A stretch of 64,000 bases of DNA from an uncultured Serinicoccus sp. (GTDB lineage: Bacteria > Actinomycetota > Actinomycetes > Actinomycetales > Dermatophilaceae): NCBI RefSeq assembly GCF_947487915.1, contig NZ_CANKYH010000003.1, forward strand, positions 124,001 to 188,000, read 5' to 3'. Shown one piece after another: positions 1-8,704 of the stretch. How positions within the stretch are numbered: position 1 is the first letter of the stretch; the number at the start of each line of letters is the position of its first letter. Below the pieces are notes generated by a model. It did no database searches. It worked only from the letters and a program-made list of their open reading frames with translations, and was not told the DNA's origin. The position numbers and the translations under genes were made by a program.

Positions 1-881
1 AGCGTCTCCAGGCCGTCGGCGGTCCCCCACGCCGGTCCGTCGGCGACCATCTGCGGCCAGGGCTGCGCGACCGCGGTGGCCACCACCATCGCGACGTAGA
101 TCCCGGCGGCGGACACGATGGCCAGCACGATGAGACCGAAGGCCTTCGTCGGGGAGAAGTCGAACTCCTCGGCCGCCTGCGGGACGTTGTCGAAGCCGAC
201 GTAGGCCCACGGCGCGATGGCGACGATCATCAGCACGGCCGCCAGCGGTGACACGCCCTCGGGGAAGCCCGGTTCCAGGTTGGACAGCGGCGTCTCGGGG
301 TGCAGCCAGGTCGCGATGAGGATGCACGCGACTGCCGCGAGCATGACGAGGCAGAAGGCATACTGCACCCGACCCGACAGCGTGCCGCCGCGCGCGTTGA
401 GGAGCGCGAAGAGCAGCAGCGCCGCGGACGCGACGACGACCTCACCCAGGTAGACCTGCCACCCCGCGACCTCCCACAACGGCACCCACTCCACGACCGG
501 GGGCAGCAGCCGGCGGAAGAGCAGCGCCAGCGCCGAGGCGTTGAGCGCGATGATCGACACGTAGCCGAGCACCAGGGCCCACCCCGCGACGAAGGCGTGG
601 GTGCGGCCGAAGAAGGTGTAGGCGTAGGCGTACTCGCCGCCGCTCACCGGGAAGTGCCGGATGAGCAGCCCGTAGCTCACCGCGATGACGCACATCAGCG
701 CCCCACCGATGACGAGCCCGAGGCTCGCCCCCAGCGGGCCGGCCTGACCCAGGAGGTCCTGCGGAAGCACGAACGCGCCCCACCCGATGGCCGACCCCAG
801 GGCCACCGACCACACCCACTGGGGCTTGAGGGTCTTGCGCAGCTCTTGTCTGCCCGAGGGCGCCTCCGGTGGTCCAGTCAC
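1..881 (-). CDS. APC-family amino-acid permease (C-terminus cut by window edge)
   Basis: Integral membrane amino-acid/polyamine permease of the APC superfamily, a secondary transporter in the cytoplasmic membrane. Translation from the GTG at 881 gives a short hydrophilic N-terminus and then a first membrane helix containing GSAIGWGAFVLP, the glycine-rich TM1 motif of APC transporters. Further in, APWAYVGFDNVPQAAEE matches the conserved segment of the APC_2 type. About 293 residues are present; the C-terminal helices lie beyond base 1. It is divergent from manC. A -10-like TACACT (complement of 890-895) lies 8 nt before the GTG, which suggests a nearly leaderless message. The substrate cannot be told from sequence. 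Confidence 0.85.
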   Translation of the reverse strand, partial: MTGPPEAPSGRQELRKTLKPQWVWSVALGSAIGWGAFVLPQDLLGQAGPLGASLGLVIGGALMCVIAVSYGLLIRHFPVSGGEYAYAYTFFGRTHAFVAGWALVLGYVSIIALNASALALLFRRLLPPVVEWVPLWEVAGWQVYLGEVVVASAALLLFALLNARGGTLSGRVQYAFCLVMLAAVACILIATWLHPETPLSNLEPGFPEGVSPLAAVLMIVAIAPWAYVGFDNVPQAAEEFDFSPTKAFGLIVLAIVSAAGIYVAMVVATAVAQPWPQMVADGPAWGTADGLET

Positions 882-921
882 GACTCCGGAGTGTAGCCAC
901 CCGACAGGCGACCAGGCCCTC

Positions 922-927
922 TATGGT
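922..927 (+). promoter_or_regulatory. Putative -10 hexamer for manC (leaderless type)
   Basis: TATGGT is followed by 7 nt and then the ATG at 935, so transcription could begin at or next to the start codon. The same geometry recurs before several other genes of the window. No convincing -35 was seen. Confidence 0.35.
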
Positions 928-934
928 GGGGGCG

Positions 935-2050
935 ATGCGTCCCGATGTGCCAGTGCCAGGAGACCACCTGGCCGACTTCACCGCAGTGATCCCAGCCGGC
1001 GGCACGGGGACTCGTCTGTGGCCCCTGTCACGGGCGCAGCGGCCGAAGTACCTGCTGGACCTGGCCGGAACCGGCCAGTCGATGCTCCGCGACACCGTGG
1101 ACCGGGTCCGGCCGCTCGTCGGTGCGGAGGTCATGGTGGTCACCGGCCGGCAGCACGCCGACCTCGTGGCGAGCGAGGTCGATGACGCGGACCGACGTCC
1201 GCTGGTCGTCGAGCCGTCCCCGCGGAACTCCATGCCCGCGATCGGACTCGCCGCCGCCATGCTGGAGCGGGAGAATCCCGACGCTGTCCTGGGCGCGTTC
1301 CCGGCCGACCACGTCGTCGACGACGTGGCCACCTTCCACGCCTGCGTCCGAGCGGCGCACGAGGCGGCCGGGCACGGTTACCTCGTCACCCTCGGCATCT
1401 CGCCGACCCGGGCCGCCACCGGTTTCGGCTACATCGAGGTCGGGCCTCCTCTCGAACTGCCTGGAGCCACGGAGGTGCGCCAGGTCGGGGCCTTTCGCGA
1501 GAAGCCGGCGGCGGACCTGGCCGCGGCCTACCTGCGTGGCGGCCGCCACCTGTGGAATGCCGGGATCTTCGTCGTGGGTGCCACGGTCCTGCTGGACCTG
1601 CTGGCCGCGAGCGACCCCGAGATGGCCAGGGTCCTTCGAGACATCGCCCGGCACCCGGACTCCCTGGAGTCACACTGGGCGGAGATGCCGAGCATCGCCA
1701 TCGACCACGCGGTCGTTGAACCCGCTGCCAGGGATCGTCGGGTGGCCGTCGTCCCCGCTGAGTGCGGGTGGGATGACGTGGGTGACTTCGCCTCCCTCGC
1801 AGTCCGGGCGAGCCCGCACGGAGCCCACCCGTCGGTGCGGGTCCTGGGCGACTCGGACACTGTGATGGCGCCCGGTTCGACGGGCTTCATCGCGCCGCAC
1901 GGCGACCGGATGGTCGTGTCACTCGGCCTGCAGGAGGTCATCGCCGTCGACACCCCCGACGCGCTGCTGCTGACCACCCCTGATCGTGCCCAGGAAGTCG
2001 GGTCCGTCGTCGAGCTCCTGCGCGGCATGGGCAGGGAGGACCTCATCTAG
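935..2050 (+). CDS. manC: Mannose-1-phosphate guanylyltransferase
   Basis: Makes GDP-mannose from GTP and mannose-1-phosphate, the donor for mannosylated glycans, in the cytoplasm. The 371-aa protein starts with the nucleotidyltransferase signature AGGTGTRLWPLSR at residues 21-33, followed by the PKYLLDL segment, and has GAFREKP in the middle. It consists of the catalytic domain plus the usual left-handed helix end and lacks the C-terminal phosphomannose isomerase domain of fused ManC/AlgA enzymes. The ATG at 935 was chosen because it lies just before the conserved core; an upstream ATG at 923 is in frame. The 3' end overlaps the end of the convergent HAD gene by 4 nt; that gene may supply mannose-1-phosphate. 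Confidence 0.9.
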   Translation: MRPDVPVPGDHLADFTAVIPAGGTGTRLWPLSRAQRPKYLLDLAGTGQSMLRDTVDRVRPLVGAEVMVVTGRQHADLVASEVDDADRRPLVVEPSPRNSMPAIGLAAAMLERENPDAVLGAFPADHVVDDVATFHACVRAAHEAAGHGYLVTLGISPTRAATGFGYIEVGPPLELPGATEVRQVGAFREKPAADLAAAYLRGGRHLWNAGIFVVGATVLLDLLAASDPEMARVLRDIARHPDSLESHWAEMPSIAIDHAVVEPAARDRRVAVVPAECGWDDVGDFASLAVRASPHGAHPSVRVLGDSDTVMAPGSTGFIAPHGDRMVVSLGLQEVIAVDTPDALLLTTPDRAQEVGSVVELLRGMGREDLI

Positions 2051-2859
2051 GGTCGTGGCCCGGGTCCGGAACGCTCACCGTGATGCCGGGCCCCGCGCAG
2101 CGCTCGGAGCAGGTCCTCGATCACCTCGACAGTTTCGACATGGTCCGCCACCTGCCGGGCCTGCACGCCCAGCGCTCTGACCGGGTAGTCGTTACCCCCG
2201 GGCTCGAGCCTATCGCCGATGAACAGGATCTCCGCCGGGCGGATGTCGAGGGATGAGGCGAACTGCCGTATGCCGTACGCCTTGTCCACGCCCTGTGCGG
2301 TGATGTCGAGGGAGGTCGAGCCTCCCGACCGGACATCAAGGTCGGGCAGCATCTCTCCCAGGCGCAGGGCGAGCCTCGCTCGCTTCGACCCGTCCGGGTC
2401 CCAGGCCTTCTTCTGGGTGACCTCCGCCCGCTGCCCGAGCGCCGAGTACGTCACCTGTGAGCCCCGGTCCTCGATCCGGTCCCCCGTCACCCGGTCGTCG
2501 GGCTCCCACAGCCCCAGGTCGCGAGCGGCGCGCTCCACCGCCTCGAAAACACGACGTCGCTCGTCACCCGTCATGTCACGGCTGTAGACCAGCCCCCAGT
2601 CGGCATCGTCGTGCCACCTGTAGTACCGGGTGCCGCAGGTGGGCATGAGGTGAAGCGCGGCCAGGCGCGGACCTGCGGACAGCTGCGACAGCAGCTGGTC
2701 CTGGAACTGCTCGAACCGCCCCCCGGAGATCACGCAGACCGGGAGCTCGTCCAGCAGCTCGCTCAAGAGCCCTACGGTGCGTTCTGGTACGCGTGACTTC
2801 GACGGGGCCAGAGTGTCGTCCAGGTCGAAGGCGACGGCGCGCACGTGCGTGAAGGGCAA
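2047..2859 (-). CDS. HAD-IIB hydrolase, phosphomannomutase-like
   Basis: Cytoplasmic HAD-superfamily enzyme of 270 aa, similar in layout to the eukaryotic-type phosphomannomutases. Motif I is FDLDDT at residues 11-16 with the nucleophile Asp and the acid/base Asp two positions later. Motif II is ISGG near residue 45, a conserved Lys lies in VDKAYGI near 193, and the acidic motif GDRLEPGGND is at 215-224. The last motif closely resembles the GD..PGGND signature of phosphomannomutases. Facing manC tail to tail, it could interconvert mannose-6-phosphate and mannose-1-phosphate for GDP-mannose. A phosphatase of another sugar phosphate cannot be excluded. Confidence 0.75.
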   Translation of the reverse strand: MPFTHVRAVAFDLDDTLAPSKSRVPERTVGLLSELLDELPVCVISGGRFEQFQDQLLSQLSAGPRLAALHLMPTCGTRYYRWHDDADWGLVYSRDMTGDERRRVFEAVERAARDLGLWEPDDRVTGDRIEDRGSQVTYSALGQRAEVTQKKAWDPDGSKRARLALRLGEMLPDLDVRSGGSTSLDITAQGVDKAYGIRQFASSLDIRPAEILFIGDRLEPGGNDYPVRALGVQARQVADHVETVEVIEDLLRALRGARHHGERSGPGPRP

Positions 2860-3051
2860 CTCGCCTCCCCGACCTCATCGATGACCTGTGGACTCTGGAC
2901 ACCCGGACCGGGCCGCAGCAGCAGGGTAACGTAGCCGCTTCGGGGGCACCGTGACGGTACGTCCGTGGACGAGGCAACACCTGTCACGAGTTCTCACCGT
3001 GAGCTCATCCGGTCACGAGAGGTTCGGCGCGTGGAGGGAGTGGATCGAACG

Positions 3052-4884
3052 ATGATGTCGGGGCACTCGGCGCGGAGGGCTCCTGCCGTCATCCGTCACG
3101 CACCTCGGGTGTCCGTACCCGGGACGACGAGCCTGGCGCCAGGTGTCTCCGTCCTGCCGATCGGGCCACCTGGTCCCCACCATCACGGCAACGGCCCGGT
3201 CGCGCTGGACCTGCACGGCTGCGGCATCGTCGCCGGCCGATTCGTCACCACCACCGCTGACCTGCAGGACTTGCTGGACGCCTGGCCCACCTGGTCACCG
3301 GACGCCCTGGGATCGTCCCTCCGCGGCGTTCTCACGGCATACGTTTGGTCACCGCAGGAGGAGACCCTCCACGTGCTCCCCGACCCGTGGGGCGGTCTGG
3401 TCCACCGCTACCGAAGCGCGGACATCGAGATCCTGTCCAGCGACGTAGGCGCCGTCGTCTCCGCGATGCGGCTGCTCGGGCTGCAACCGAGGCGGAGCCT
3501 GGAGTTCGCGACCGAGGTCGCGGCGATGGGCAGCGGCGGACTGACCCCCAGCAGCTACGAGGACATCGAGGTCCTCGGCGTGCTGCAGCGCGCCCACGTG
3601 CGACCTGACGGGGTCAGCATCATCGACTACAGCGTCGCCAGCCAGGTCCTGACCCCCTTCGCCTCCTACGAGGAAGGGCTCGCCACGGTACGCGCCGAGA
3701 TCGAGAGCAACGTCGCCGCCGTCGCGGCCAGCCGCGTCGGCGGATCACGGACCGTCCTGGCTCACCTCACCGGCGGGATCGACACCCGTATGGTGCTGGG
3801 CGCCACCCTGGCACAGGGGCTCACCGACCAGTTCGCGTATCTCTCCCTGGGCCCCCGCTCCATGCCGGACCGGGCCATCGCCGAGCGGCTCGCGGTGGAG
3901 TTCGGGCTCACCATGACCGAGTTCCAGGGCAGCGACGTGCTCCAAGTGCCGTCCACGCTCGCCGAGCAGGCCCGTTGGCCGATGGAGTTCTCCCGAGGGC
4001 TGCTGACGGCGGGCCCGCACGGGCACCGCACGCCCAGCGACACGGTCGTCCTGTCCGGTGGTTTCGGCGGCTACATGAAGGGCAACTACTCCAAGATCCT
4101 GGAGCCCGAGGACGCGAGCCTGTCCCGGGAGTCCTCGGCGCGGTTGACCGAGCGGCTCTGGGGACCGAAGGCCTTCTCGGCCGATCCCCAGCGGGGTCTC
4201 TACACCGTTGACGTCGTCGATCGTCGCCGAGGGCGCTTCCACGCGCTGCGCTCCGCTGCCCACGACCGGGGGCTCGGTCCCGCCGAGGCGCTTGACTGGC
4301 TGTTCATCTCGGTCCGCAACCGCTACTTCCTCACCGAGGCCACCCGGACCTGGAACGCCTACGTGCACCGCTTCGACCCCCTCTACACGCTCTCCGGCGC
4401 CCGTCTCGCCCTCTCCCTTCCCCGCGACACGCGCGCCACCGGCACCATCCTCCTGGACCTGCTGCGCGGGTGGGACGAACGGCTTCCGGCCTTGCCGTTC
4501 GACTACCCCCGTGTCACTCCCGCTTACGAGGCCCTGCGCAGCCCCATCGCGCCGCGGGCCTGGTCCCAGCCCGACGCGTCGCCGCGCTACGACCGCCGCC
4601 CCGGTCCGGCGACCCCTGCCCCGGCTCTCACGGTCGATCCGGCCACCCCGGACGTGGTGGCCCGAGCCAGGGAGCTCCAAGCACCGCTGTGGCAGGTGCG
4701 GGACCTGCCTCACGTGCGCGAGGACCTGCGTCAGGTCCTCGCCGACGTCGACAGCAGCCAACTCGGCGAGGTGTTCAATCAGCGGCAGCTGGACGGCATG
4801 CTCCGGTGGGAGCTCAAACACCGCGGCCTGATCAGGCAGGTGCACCACCTCTACGCCGCCCTGCTCTGGTACGCCCAGGACTGA
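3052..4884 (+). CDS. Asparagine-synthase-like protein, likely surface-glycan associated
   Basis: A 610-aa protein related to class B asparagine synthetases. The N-terminal half has the Ntn-amidotransferase-like fold pattern (AYVWSPQEETLHVLPDPWGG, about residues 96-115) but no N-terminal catalytic Cys. The central HLTGGIDTR (about 238-246) corresponds to the pyrophosphate-binding SGGxDS loop, so the synthetase half may still bind ATP. Such proteins are common in polysaccharide loci and their substrates are mostly unknown. The ATG at 3052 follows GGAGGG at 3033-3038; an in-frame GTG at 2965 would add 29 residues. It sits between the GDP-mannose genes and a two-component regulator. I infer amidation or adenylation of a glycan or lipid intermediate, not asparagine synthesis. 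Confidence 0.65.
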   Translation: MMSGHSARRAPAVIRHAPRVSVPGTTSLAPGVSVLPIGPPGPHHHGNGPVALDLHGCGIVAGRFVTTTADLQDLLDAWPTWSPDALGSSLRGVLTAYVWSPQEETLHVLPDPWGGLVHRYRSADIEILSSDVGAVVSAMRLLGLQPRRSLEFATEVAAMGSGGLTPSSYEDIEVLGVLQRAHVRPDGVSIIDYSVASQVLTPFASYEEGLATVRAEIESNVAAVAASRVGGSRTVLAHLTGGIDTRMVLGATLAQGLTDQFAYLSLGPRSMPDRAIAERLAVEFGLTMTEFQGSDVLQVPSTLAEQARWPMEFSRGLLTAGPHGHRTPSDTVVLSGGFGGYMKGNYSKILEPEDASLSRESSARLTERLWGPKAFSADPQRGLYTVDVVDRRRGRFHALRSAAHDRGLGPAEALDWLFISVRNRYFLTEATRTWNAYVHRFDPLYTLSGARLALSLPRDTRATGTILLDLLRGWDERLPALPFDYPRVTPAYEALRSPIAPRAWSQPDASPRYDRRPGPATPAPALTVDPATPDVVARARELQAPLWQVRDLPHVREDLRQVLADVDSSQLGEVFNQRQLDGMLRWELKHRGLIRQVHHLYAALLWYAQD

Positions 4885-4904
4885 GCCCCCGGGCTGTGGC
4901 TCAG
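4881..4904. terminator. Short inverted repeat between convergent genes
   Basis: CTGAGCC (4881-4887) and GGCTCAG (4898-4904) form a perfect 7-bp stem spanning the stop codons of the two convergent genes. There is no T tract, so a bidirectional intrinsic terminator is only possible, not shown. Confidence 0.35.
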
Positions 4905-5608
4905 CGGCCGTCGGACTCCAGCCGGAAGCCCACCCCGCGCACCGCGGTGATCCGCACCGGGGCGTCCGCCCCCTCGAGCTTGCCCCGCAGGCGACCGACG
5001 GTGTTGTCCAGGGTCTTGGTCGACCCGAACCAGTTCTCGTCCCACACCTCGTTGATGAGCGTCTCCCGGCTGACGACGGCCCCGCGGCGTGCGGCCAGGA
5101 GGGCCAGCACGTCGAACTCCTTGGTGGTGGTGGGCACGTCGACCCCGCGCACGAGCACGCGTCGGGCGTCGACGTCGATGTGCAGACCCCCGTCGGCCGG
5201 ACGGGGCTCGGCCCGCGGGGGGTCCGGAGCCCGGTTGATGGAGCTGCGCCGCAGCAGGGCCCTGGTGCGTGCCTGCAGCTCGGCGAGCCCGAACGGCTTG
5301 GCCAGGTAGTCGTCCGCCCCCGTGTCCAGCCCGACGACCCGGTCCAGCTCGCCGTCCCTGGCCGTGAGGATGATGATGCCGCCGAGGTAGCCGGCCTCCC
5401 GCACCGCGCGGCAGACGTCGATCCCGTCCATGTCCGGCAGCCCCAGGTCGAGCAGGACCAGGTCGACCGGTGGATCGGCGGCCACCACTCGGTCGACGGC
5501 CGGCTGACCCTGGTCGAAGCGGTCAACGGCATGGCCGTCTCGCTTGAGGGTGCGCACCAGCGGGGCGGCGATCTTGTCGTCGTCCTCAACGACCACGACC
5601 GTGGCCAT
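4901..5608 (-). CDS. OmpR/PhoB-family response regulator
   Basis: A 235-aa two-component transcription factor. The receiver domain (1-120) begins MATVVVVEDDDK. It has the phospho-acceptor Asp54 in LLDLGLPDMDG, the Thr of the ILTA segment and Lys104 in YLAKPF. The C-terminal winged-helix domain (about 145-235) ends with the RITAVRGVGFRLE pattern. The start at 5608 was chosen because it gives the standard receiver N-terminus; longer in-frame starts exist at 5638 and 5725. The gene lies downstream of the GAF histidine kinase on the same strand but 566 bp away, so pairing with that kinase is likely but unproven. Confidence 0.88.
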   Translation of the reverse strand: MATVVVVEDDDKIAAPLVRTLKRDGHAVDRFDQGQPAVDRVVAADPPVDLVLLDLGLPDMDGIDVCRAVREAGYLGGIIILTARDGELDRVVGLDTGADDYLAKPFGLAELQARTRALLRRSSINRAPDPPRAEPRPADGGLHIDVDARRVLVRGVDVPTTTKEFDVLALLAARRGAVVSRETLINEVWDENWFGSTKTLDNTVGRLRGKLEGADAPVRITAVRGVGFRLESDGR

Positions 5609-6174
5609 AGGAGGAATCCTAGGCAGCGCGAGGCTCATGGTGACGGCACCCTGGTATGCCGCGGGTGTCGCGGCCCGGGGGGTGCGCGGTCCGTCGGACC
5701 ACGGCGCTCCACGGCTCACGCGCATACCTCCTCGGTCGACCTTCTCCGGTCGGGGTCGGTGGCGGCAGTCGATCCCCGCGTCATCCGCGGCACACCCTCA
5801 CTAGCGCAGGAGGACGGCTCAGCAGCTGGGCTGCGGGGTGTCGCCGCCGTCCCTGACGGCGACGCCCCGCAGCAGACAGGGGCTCTGTCGCCGTCACGGA
5901 TGGCGACAGAGGCCCCGGGGCCTGGCCCGGAGGGGGACCGGCCCTGGCCTGACGGCTGTCCCAGTGCCGTCAGGTTGCGGTGGAGCTCGCGTGAGCGAGC
6001 AGTGCCGTGGTGCCGGCGGGGCCCGTCCTACGGACCTGGTGTGACGCCACGTGTCCAGCTGCGTTGCGTGATGTCTCCGACCTTACGCAGCGCTTCTCCA
6101 CGGTTGATCCACGCCAGATCCCCATCTGGTCCACAAGGTCGCCACGGTCGACCTAACTGACTCCGCGGCGACGC
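5609..6174. other. 566-bp gene-free stretch with a hairpin series
   Basis: No convincing coding frame is seen here; the long frames across it lack family signatures. The stretch lies between the histidine kinase and response regulator genes and contains four consecutive inverted repeats between 5831 and 6000. The part after 6000 shows nothing I can name. Confidence 0.5.
5831..6000. repeat. Series of four hairpin-forming inverted repeats
   Basis: Hairpin 1 spans 5831-5872: arms 5831-5846 and 5857-5872, 16 pairs including one G-T. Hairpin 2 spans 5879-5916: a perfect 10-bp stem (5883-5892 with 5902-5911) extended by four G-C pairs across one bulged base. Hairpin 3 spans 5948-5974: 9-bp stem, 9-nt loop. 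Hairpin 4 spans 5985-6000: GCTCGC and GCGAGC with a 4-nt loop. The arms of 1 and 2 share TGTCGCCG. They may be a structured RNA, tandem terminators or palindromic repeats. Confidence 0.6.
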
Positions 6175-7422
6175 TCAGGTCGCGTCGTGGCGGTCCGCGG
6201 CGGGCGCGTCCACGGGCAGCTCGAACCACGCGCGGGTGCCGGTCTCGGGCGACGGCTCGAGGCCGACCCGCCCGCCGTGCGCGGTGACGACGCGGTGCAC
6301 CGTGGCCAGCCCGATCCCGTGCCCCGCGGCCCCGGCCACACCCTCTCCCCGGGCCCGGACGAAGGGGAGGAAGACCTCGTGCTCGTGGCCGGGGGGGACG
6401 CCGGCCCCGTTGTCGGTGACGCAGATGCGCCACCAGCCGGGTCTGGCGACGGCGTGCACCCGCACCTGGGGCGGGACCCCGTGCCGGGTGAACTTCAGGC
6501 TGTTGTCGAGCAGGTTGAGCAGGACGGAGTAGAGCAGGGCGGGGTCGGCCCGCACGACCGGGAGGTCCTCGACCACCACCTGCGCGTCCGCCTGCCGGAC
6601 GAGCGGGCTCAGGTCCAGCAGGACCCGGTCGACGACCTCGCGCAGGTCGACGTCCTGCCACGTGGGCCGACCCCCCTCCTGCGCGACCGAGAGCACGTCG
6701 TGGATCATCGCGGCCATGCCCCGCGCCGCGTCGGCGATCCGCTCCACGGCGGCCGCCAGCTCGGGGTCCTCACGGACCGCCGGCTCGCCGGCGAGCACCT
6801 CCGCGTTGGCCCGCACGGCCATGAGCGGGTTGCGCAGGTCGTGGCTCACCTGGGCGGCGAAGTGCGAGAGCGCCACGTTGGACCTGGCCAGCTCGTCGCG
6901 CGTCTGGGTCAGCTCGTCCAGCGACGCGCTCAGCTGCCGGGTGCGCAACCGCAGCTCCAGGATGTCGGTCGCCCTCGCCGCCAGGAAGCCGAGCGCGTCC
7001 CGCTGGGCGTCGGAGGTCCGCCGGGGGCGGTGGTCGAAGACGCACAGCTGGCCGACGAGGACGCCGTCGGGGCTGCGCATGGGGGCGGTGGCGTAGAACC
7101 GGATGCCGGGCCGCGAGACCACCGTGGGGTGGCCCGCCAACCTCGGGTCCCGGCGGGCGTCCGGCACCACGACGGCGTCGTCGAGCTCCACCTGGGAGCA
7201 CAGGGACTCACCCAGGGCGCACACCGACGGCTCGGTCCCGGTCGCGGCGATCCGGTGCTCGCTGGTGGCGGTGAAGATCGTCACCGCCGCGCCGGGCGCG
7301 CCGAAGATGCTCGCCGCCAGGTGCGAGAGCGACTGGAGCTCGTCGCTGGGCGGGGCGCCGACGAGCCCGTAGCGGTCGGCCTCGTCCGTCGGCACGCGCC
7401 CGTCCGGTTCCGAGGCTGTCAT
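6175..7422 (-). CDS. GAF-domain sensor histidine kinase
   Basis: A soluble 415-aa sensor kinase with no membrane segment. A GAF domain (about 25-160) contains the FYATAPMRSPDGVLVGQLCVFD core typical of bacterial GAF sensors. A short helical linker leads to the HisKA domain with phospho-acceptor His194 in VSHDLRNPL. The HATPase domain has the N box NLLDNSLKF, G1 box TDNGAGVP and G2 box GHGIGLATV, all intact. It begins only 13 nt after the cysN stop on the same strand, so it may be read from the cysDN transcript. The probable partner regulator is at 4901-5608. Confidence 0.87.
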   Translation of the reverse strand: MTASEPDGRVPTDEADRYGLVGAPPSDELQSLSHLAASIFGAPGAAVTIFTATSEHRIAATGTEPSVCALGESLCSQVELDDAVVVPDARRDPRLAGHPTVVSRPGIRFYATAPMRSPDGVLVGQLCVFDHRPRRTSDAQRDALGFLAARATDILELRLRTRQLSASLDELTQTRDELARSNVALSHFAAQVSHDLRNPLMAVRANAEVLAGEPAVREDPELAAAVERIADAARGMAAMIHDVLSVAQEGGRPTWQDVDLREVVDRVLLDLSPLVRQADAQVVVEDLPVVRADPALLYSVLLNLLDNSLKFTRHGVPPQVRVHAVARPGWWRICVTDNGAGVPPGHEHEVFLPFVRARGEGVAGAAGHGIGLATVHRVVTAHGGRVGLEPSPETGTRAWFELPVDAPAADRHDAT

Positions 7423-7435
7423 GACCGCTCGCGGG

Positions 7436-8704
7436 TCAGTCCCGGATCATCCCCGCGCCGACGGTGACGCCCGAGGCCTGGTCGATGAGGATGAACGAGC
7501 CCGTGATGCGGTTCTGCTCGTAGAGGTCGACCATGAGCGGCTGCTGCACGCGCAGCCGGATCCGACCCATCTCGTTCAGACCGATCTCCTCGGCGTCCTG
7601 GTCGCGGTGCAGGGTGTTCACGTCCAGGCGGTAGTCGATCTCCTTGACCAGCGCCTTCACCGTGCGGGTGGTGTGCTTGACCAGGAGCTTGGCGCGCGGC
7701 TTGAGCGCACCCGGCGACATCCAGCAGACCATGGCGTCGAGGTCCTGCGTCTGCTCCGGCTGGTTGTTGACCCGGGCGATCATGTCCCCGCGGCTGACGT
7801 CCACGTCGTCCGCCAGGCGCACGGTCACCGACATCGGCGGGTATGCCTCGTCCACCTGGGTGTCGAAGGCGTCGATGGCCTCGATGGTGCTCGTCATGCC
7901 GCTGGGCAGGACGATGACCTCGTCGCCCGGCTTCATGACACCACCGGCGACCTGACCGGCATACCCGCGGTAGTCGTGGAACTCGTCCGACTTGGGGCGG
8001 ATGACGTACTGCACCGGGAAGCGGACGTCGCGCATCTCGCGGTCGGAGCCGATGTAGACGTGCTCGAGGTGGTGCAGCAGGCTGCTGCCGCCGTACCACG
8101 GCATCTTCTCGCTGCGGGTCACGACGTTGTCGCCCTGCAGCGCCGAGATCGGGATGACGGTGAGGTCGGGCACGTCGAGCTTGCGGACGAAGTCGGTGAA
8201 CTCCGCCTCGATGCGGCGGAAGGTCTCCTCCGAGAAGTCGACCAGGTCCATCTTGTTGACCGCCAGCACGAGGTGCGGGACCCGCAGCATCGACAGGATG
8301 ACCGCGTGCCGGCGTGACTGCTCGGTCATGCCCTGGCGGGCGTCCACCAGCACCAGGCCGAGGTCGGCGGTGGAGGCGCCGGTGACCATGTTGCGGGTGT
8401 ACTGCACGTGGCCCGGGGTGTCGGCGATGATGAACTTGCGCCGCGGGGTCGCGAAGTAGCGGTACGCCACGTCGATGGTGATGCCCTGCTCGCGCTCGCT
8501 GCGCAGACCGTCCGTGAGCAGCGCCAGGTCGGTGTAGTCGAAGCCCTTGTCCTTGGAGGTCCGCTCGACGGACTCCAGCTGGTCCTCGAAGATCGCCTTG
8601 CTGTCCAGCAGCAGGCGCCCGATGAGCGTCGACTTGCCGTCGTCCACGGAGCCCGCGGTCGCGAAGCGCAGCAGGTCCATCCCTGTCTCGGTGCCGGTAC
8701 CCAT
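7436..8704 (-). CDS. cysN: Sulfate adenylyltransferase subunit 1 (GTPase)
   Basis: Regulatory GTPase subunit of ATP sulfurylase, which makes adenylylsulfate (APS) from ATP and sulfate with CysD. The 422-aa protein has the G1 P-loop GSVDDGKST at residues 18-26, the G3 motif DTPGHVQYTRNM and the G4 motif NKMDLV, followed by EF-Tu-like beta domains 2 and 3. It lacks the C-terminal APS kinase of CysNC fusions; that activity is encoded separately by cysC at 9717. Its ATG overlaps the cysD stop by one base (TGATG). The GAF kinase gene follows 13 nt downstream. Confidence 0.95.
   Translation of the reverse strand: MGTGTETGMDLLRFATAGSVDDGKSTLIGRLLLDSKAIFEDQLESVERTSKDKGFDYTDLALLTDGLRSEREQGITIDVAYRYFATPRRKFIIADTPGHVQYTRNMVTGASTADLGLVLVDARQGMTEQSRRHAVILSMLRVPHLVLAVNKMDLVDFSEETFRRIEAEFTDFVRKLDVPDLTVIPISALQGDNVVTRSEKMPWYGGSSLLHHLEHVYIGSDREMRDVRFPVQYVIRPKSDEFHDYRGYAGQVAGGVMKPGDEVIVLPSGMTSTIEAIDAFDTQVDEAYPPMSVTVRLADDVDVSRGDMIARVNNQPEQTQDLDAMVCWMSPGALKPRAKLLVKHTTRTVKALVKEIDYRLDVNTLHRDQDAEEIGLNEMGRIRLRVQQPLMVDLYEQNRITGSFILIDQASGVTVGAGMIRD

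Noticed and set aside
5180..6160. Plus-strand open frame of 326 codons across the regulator and the intergenic region
   Set aside because: It runs antisense to the response regulator and then through the hairpin region; the composition is that of a GC-rich shadow frame.
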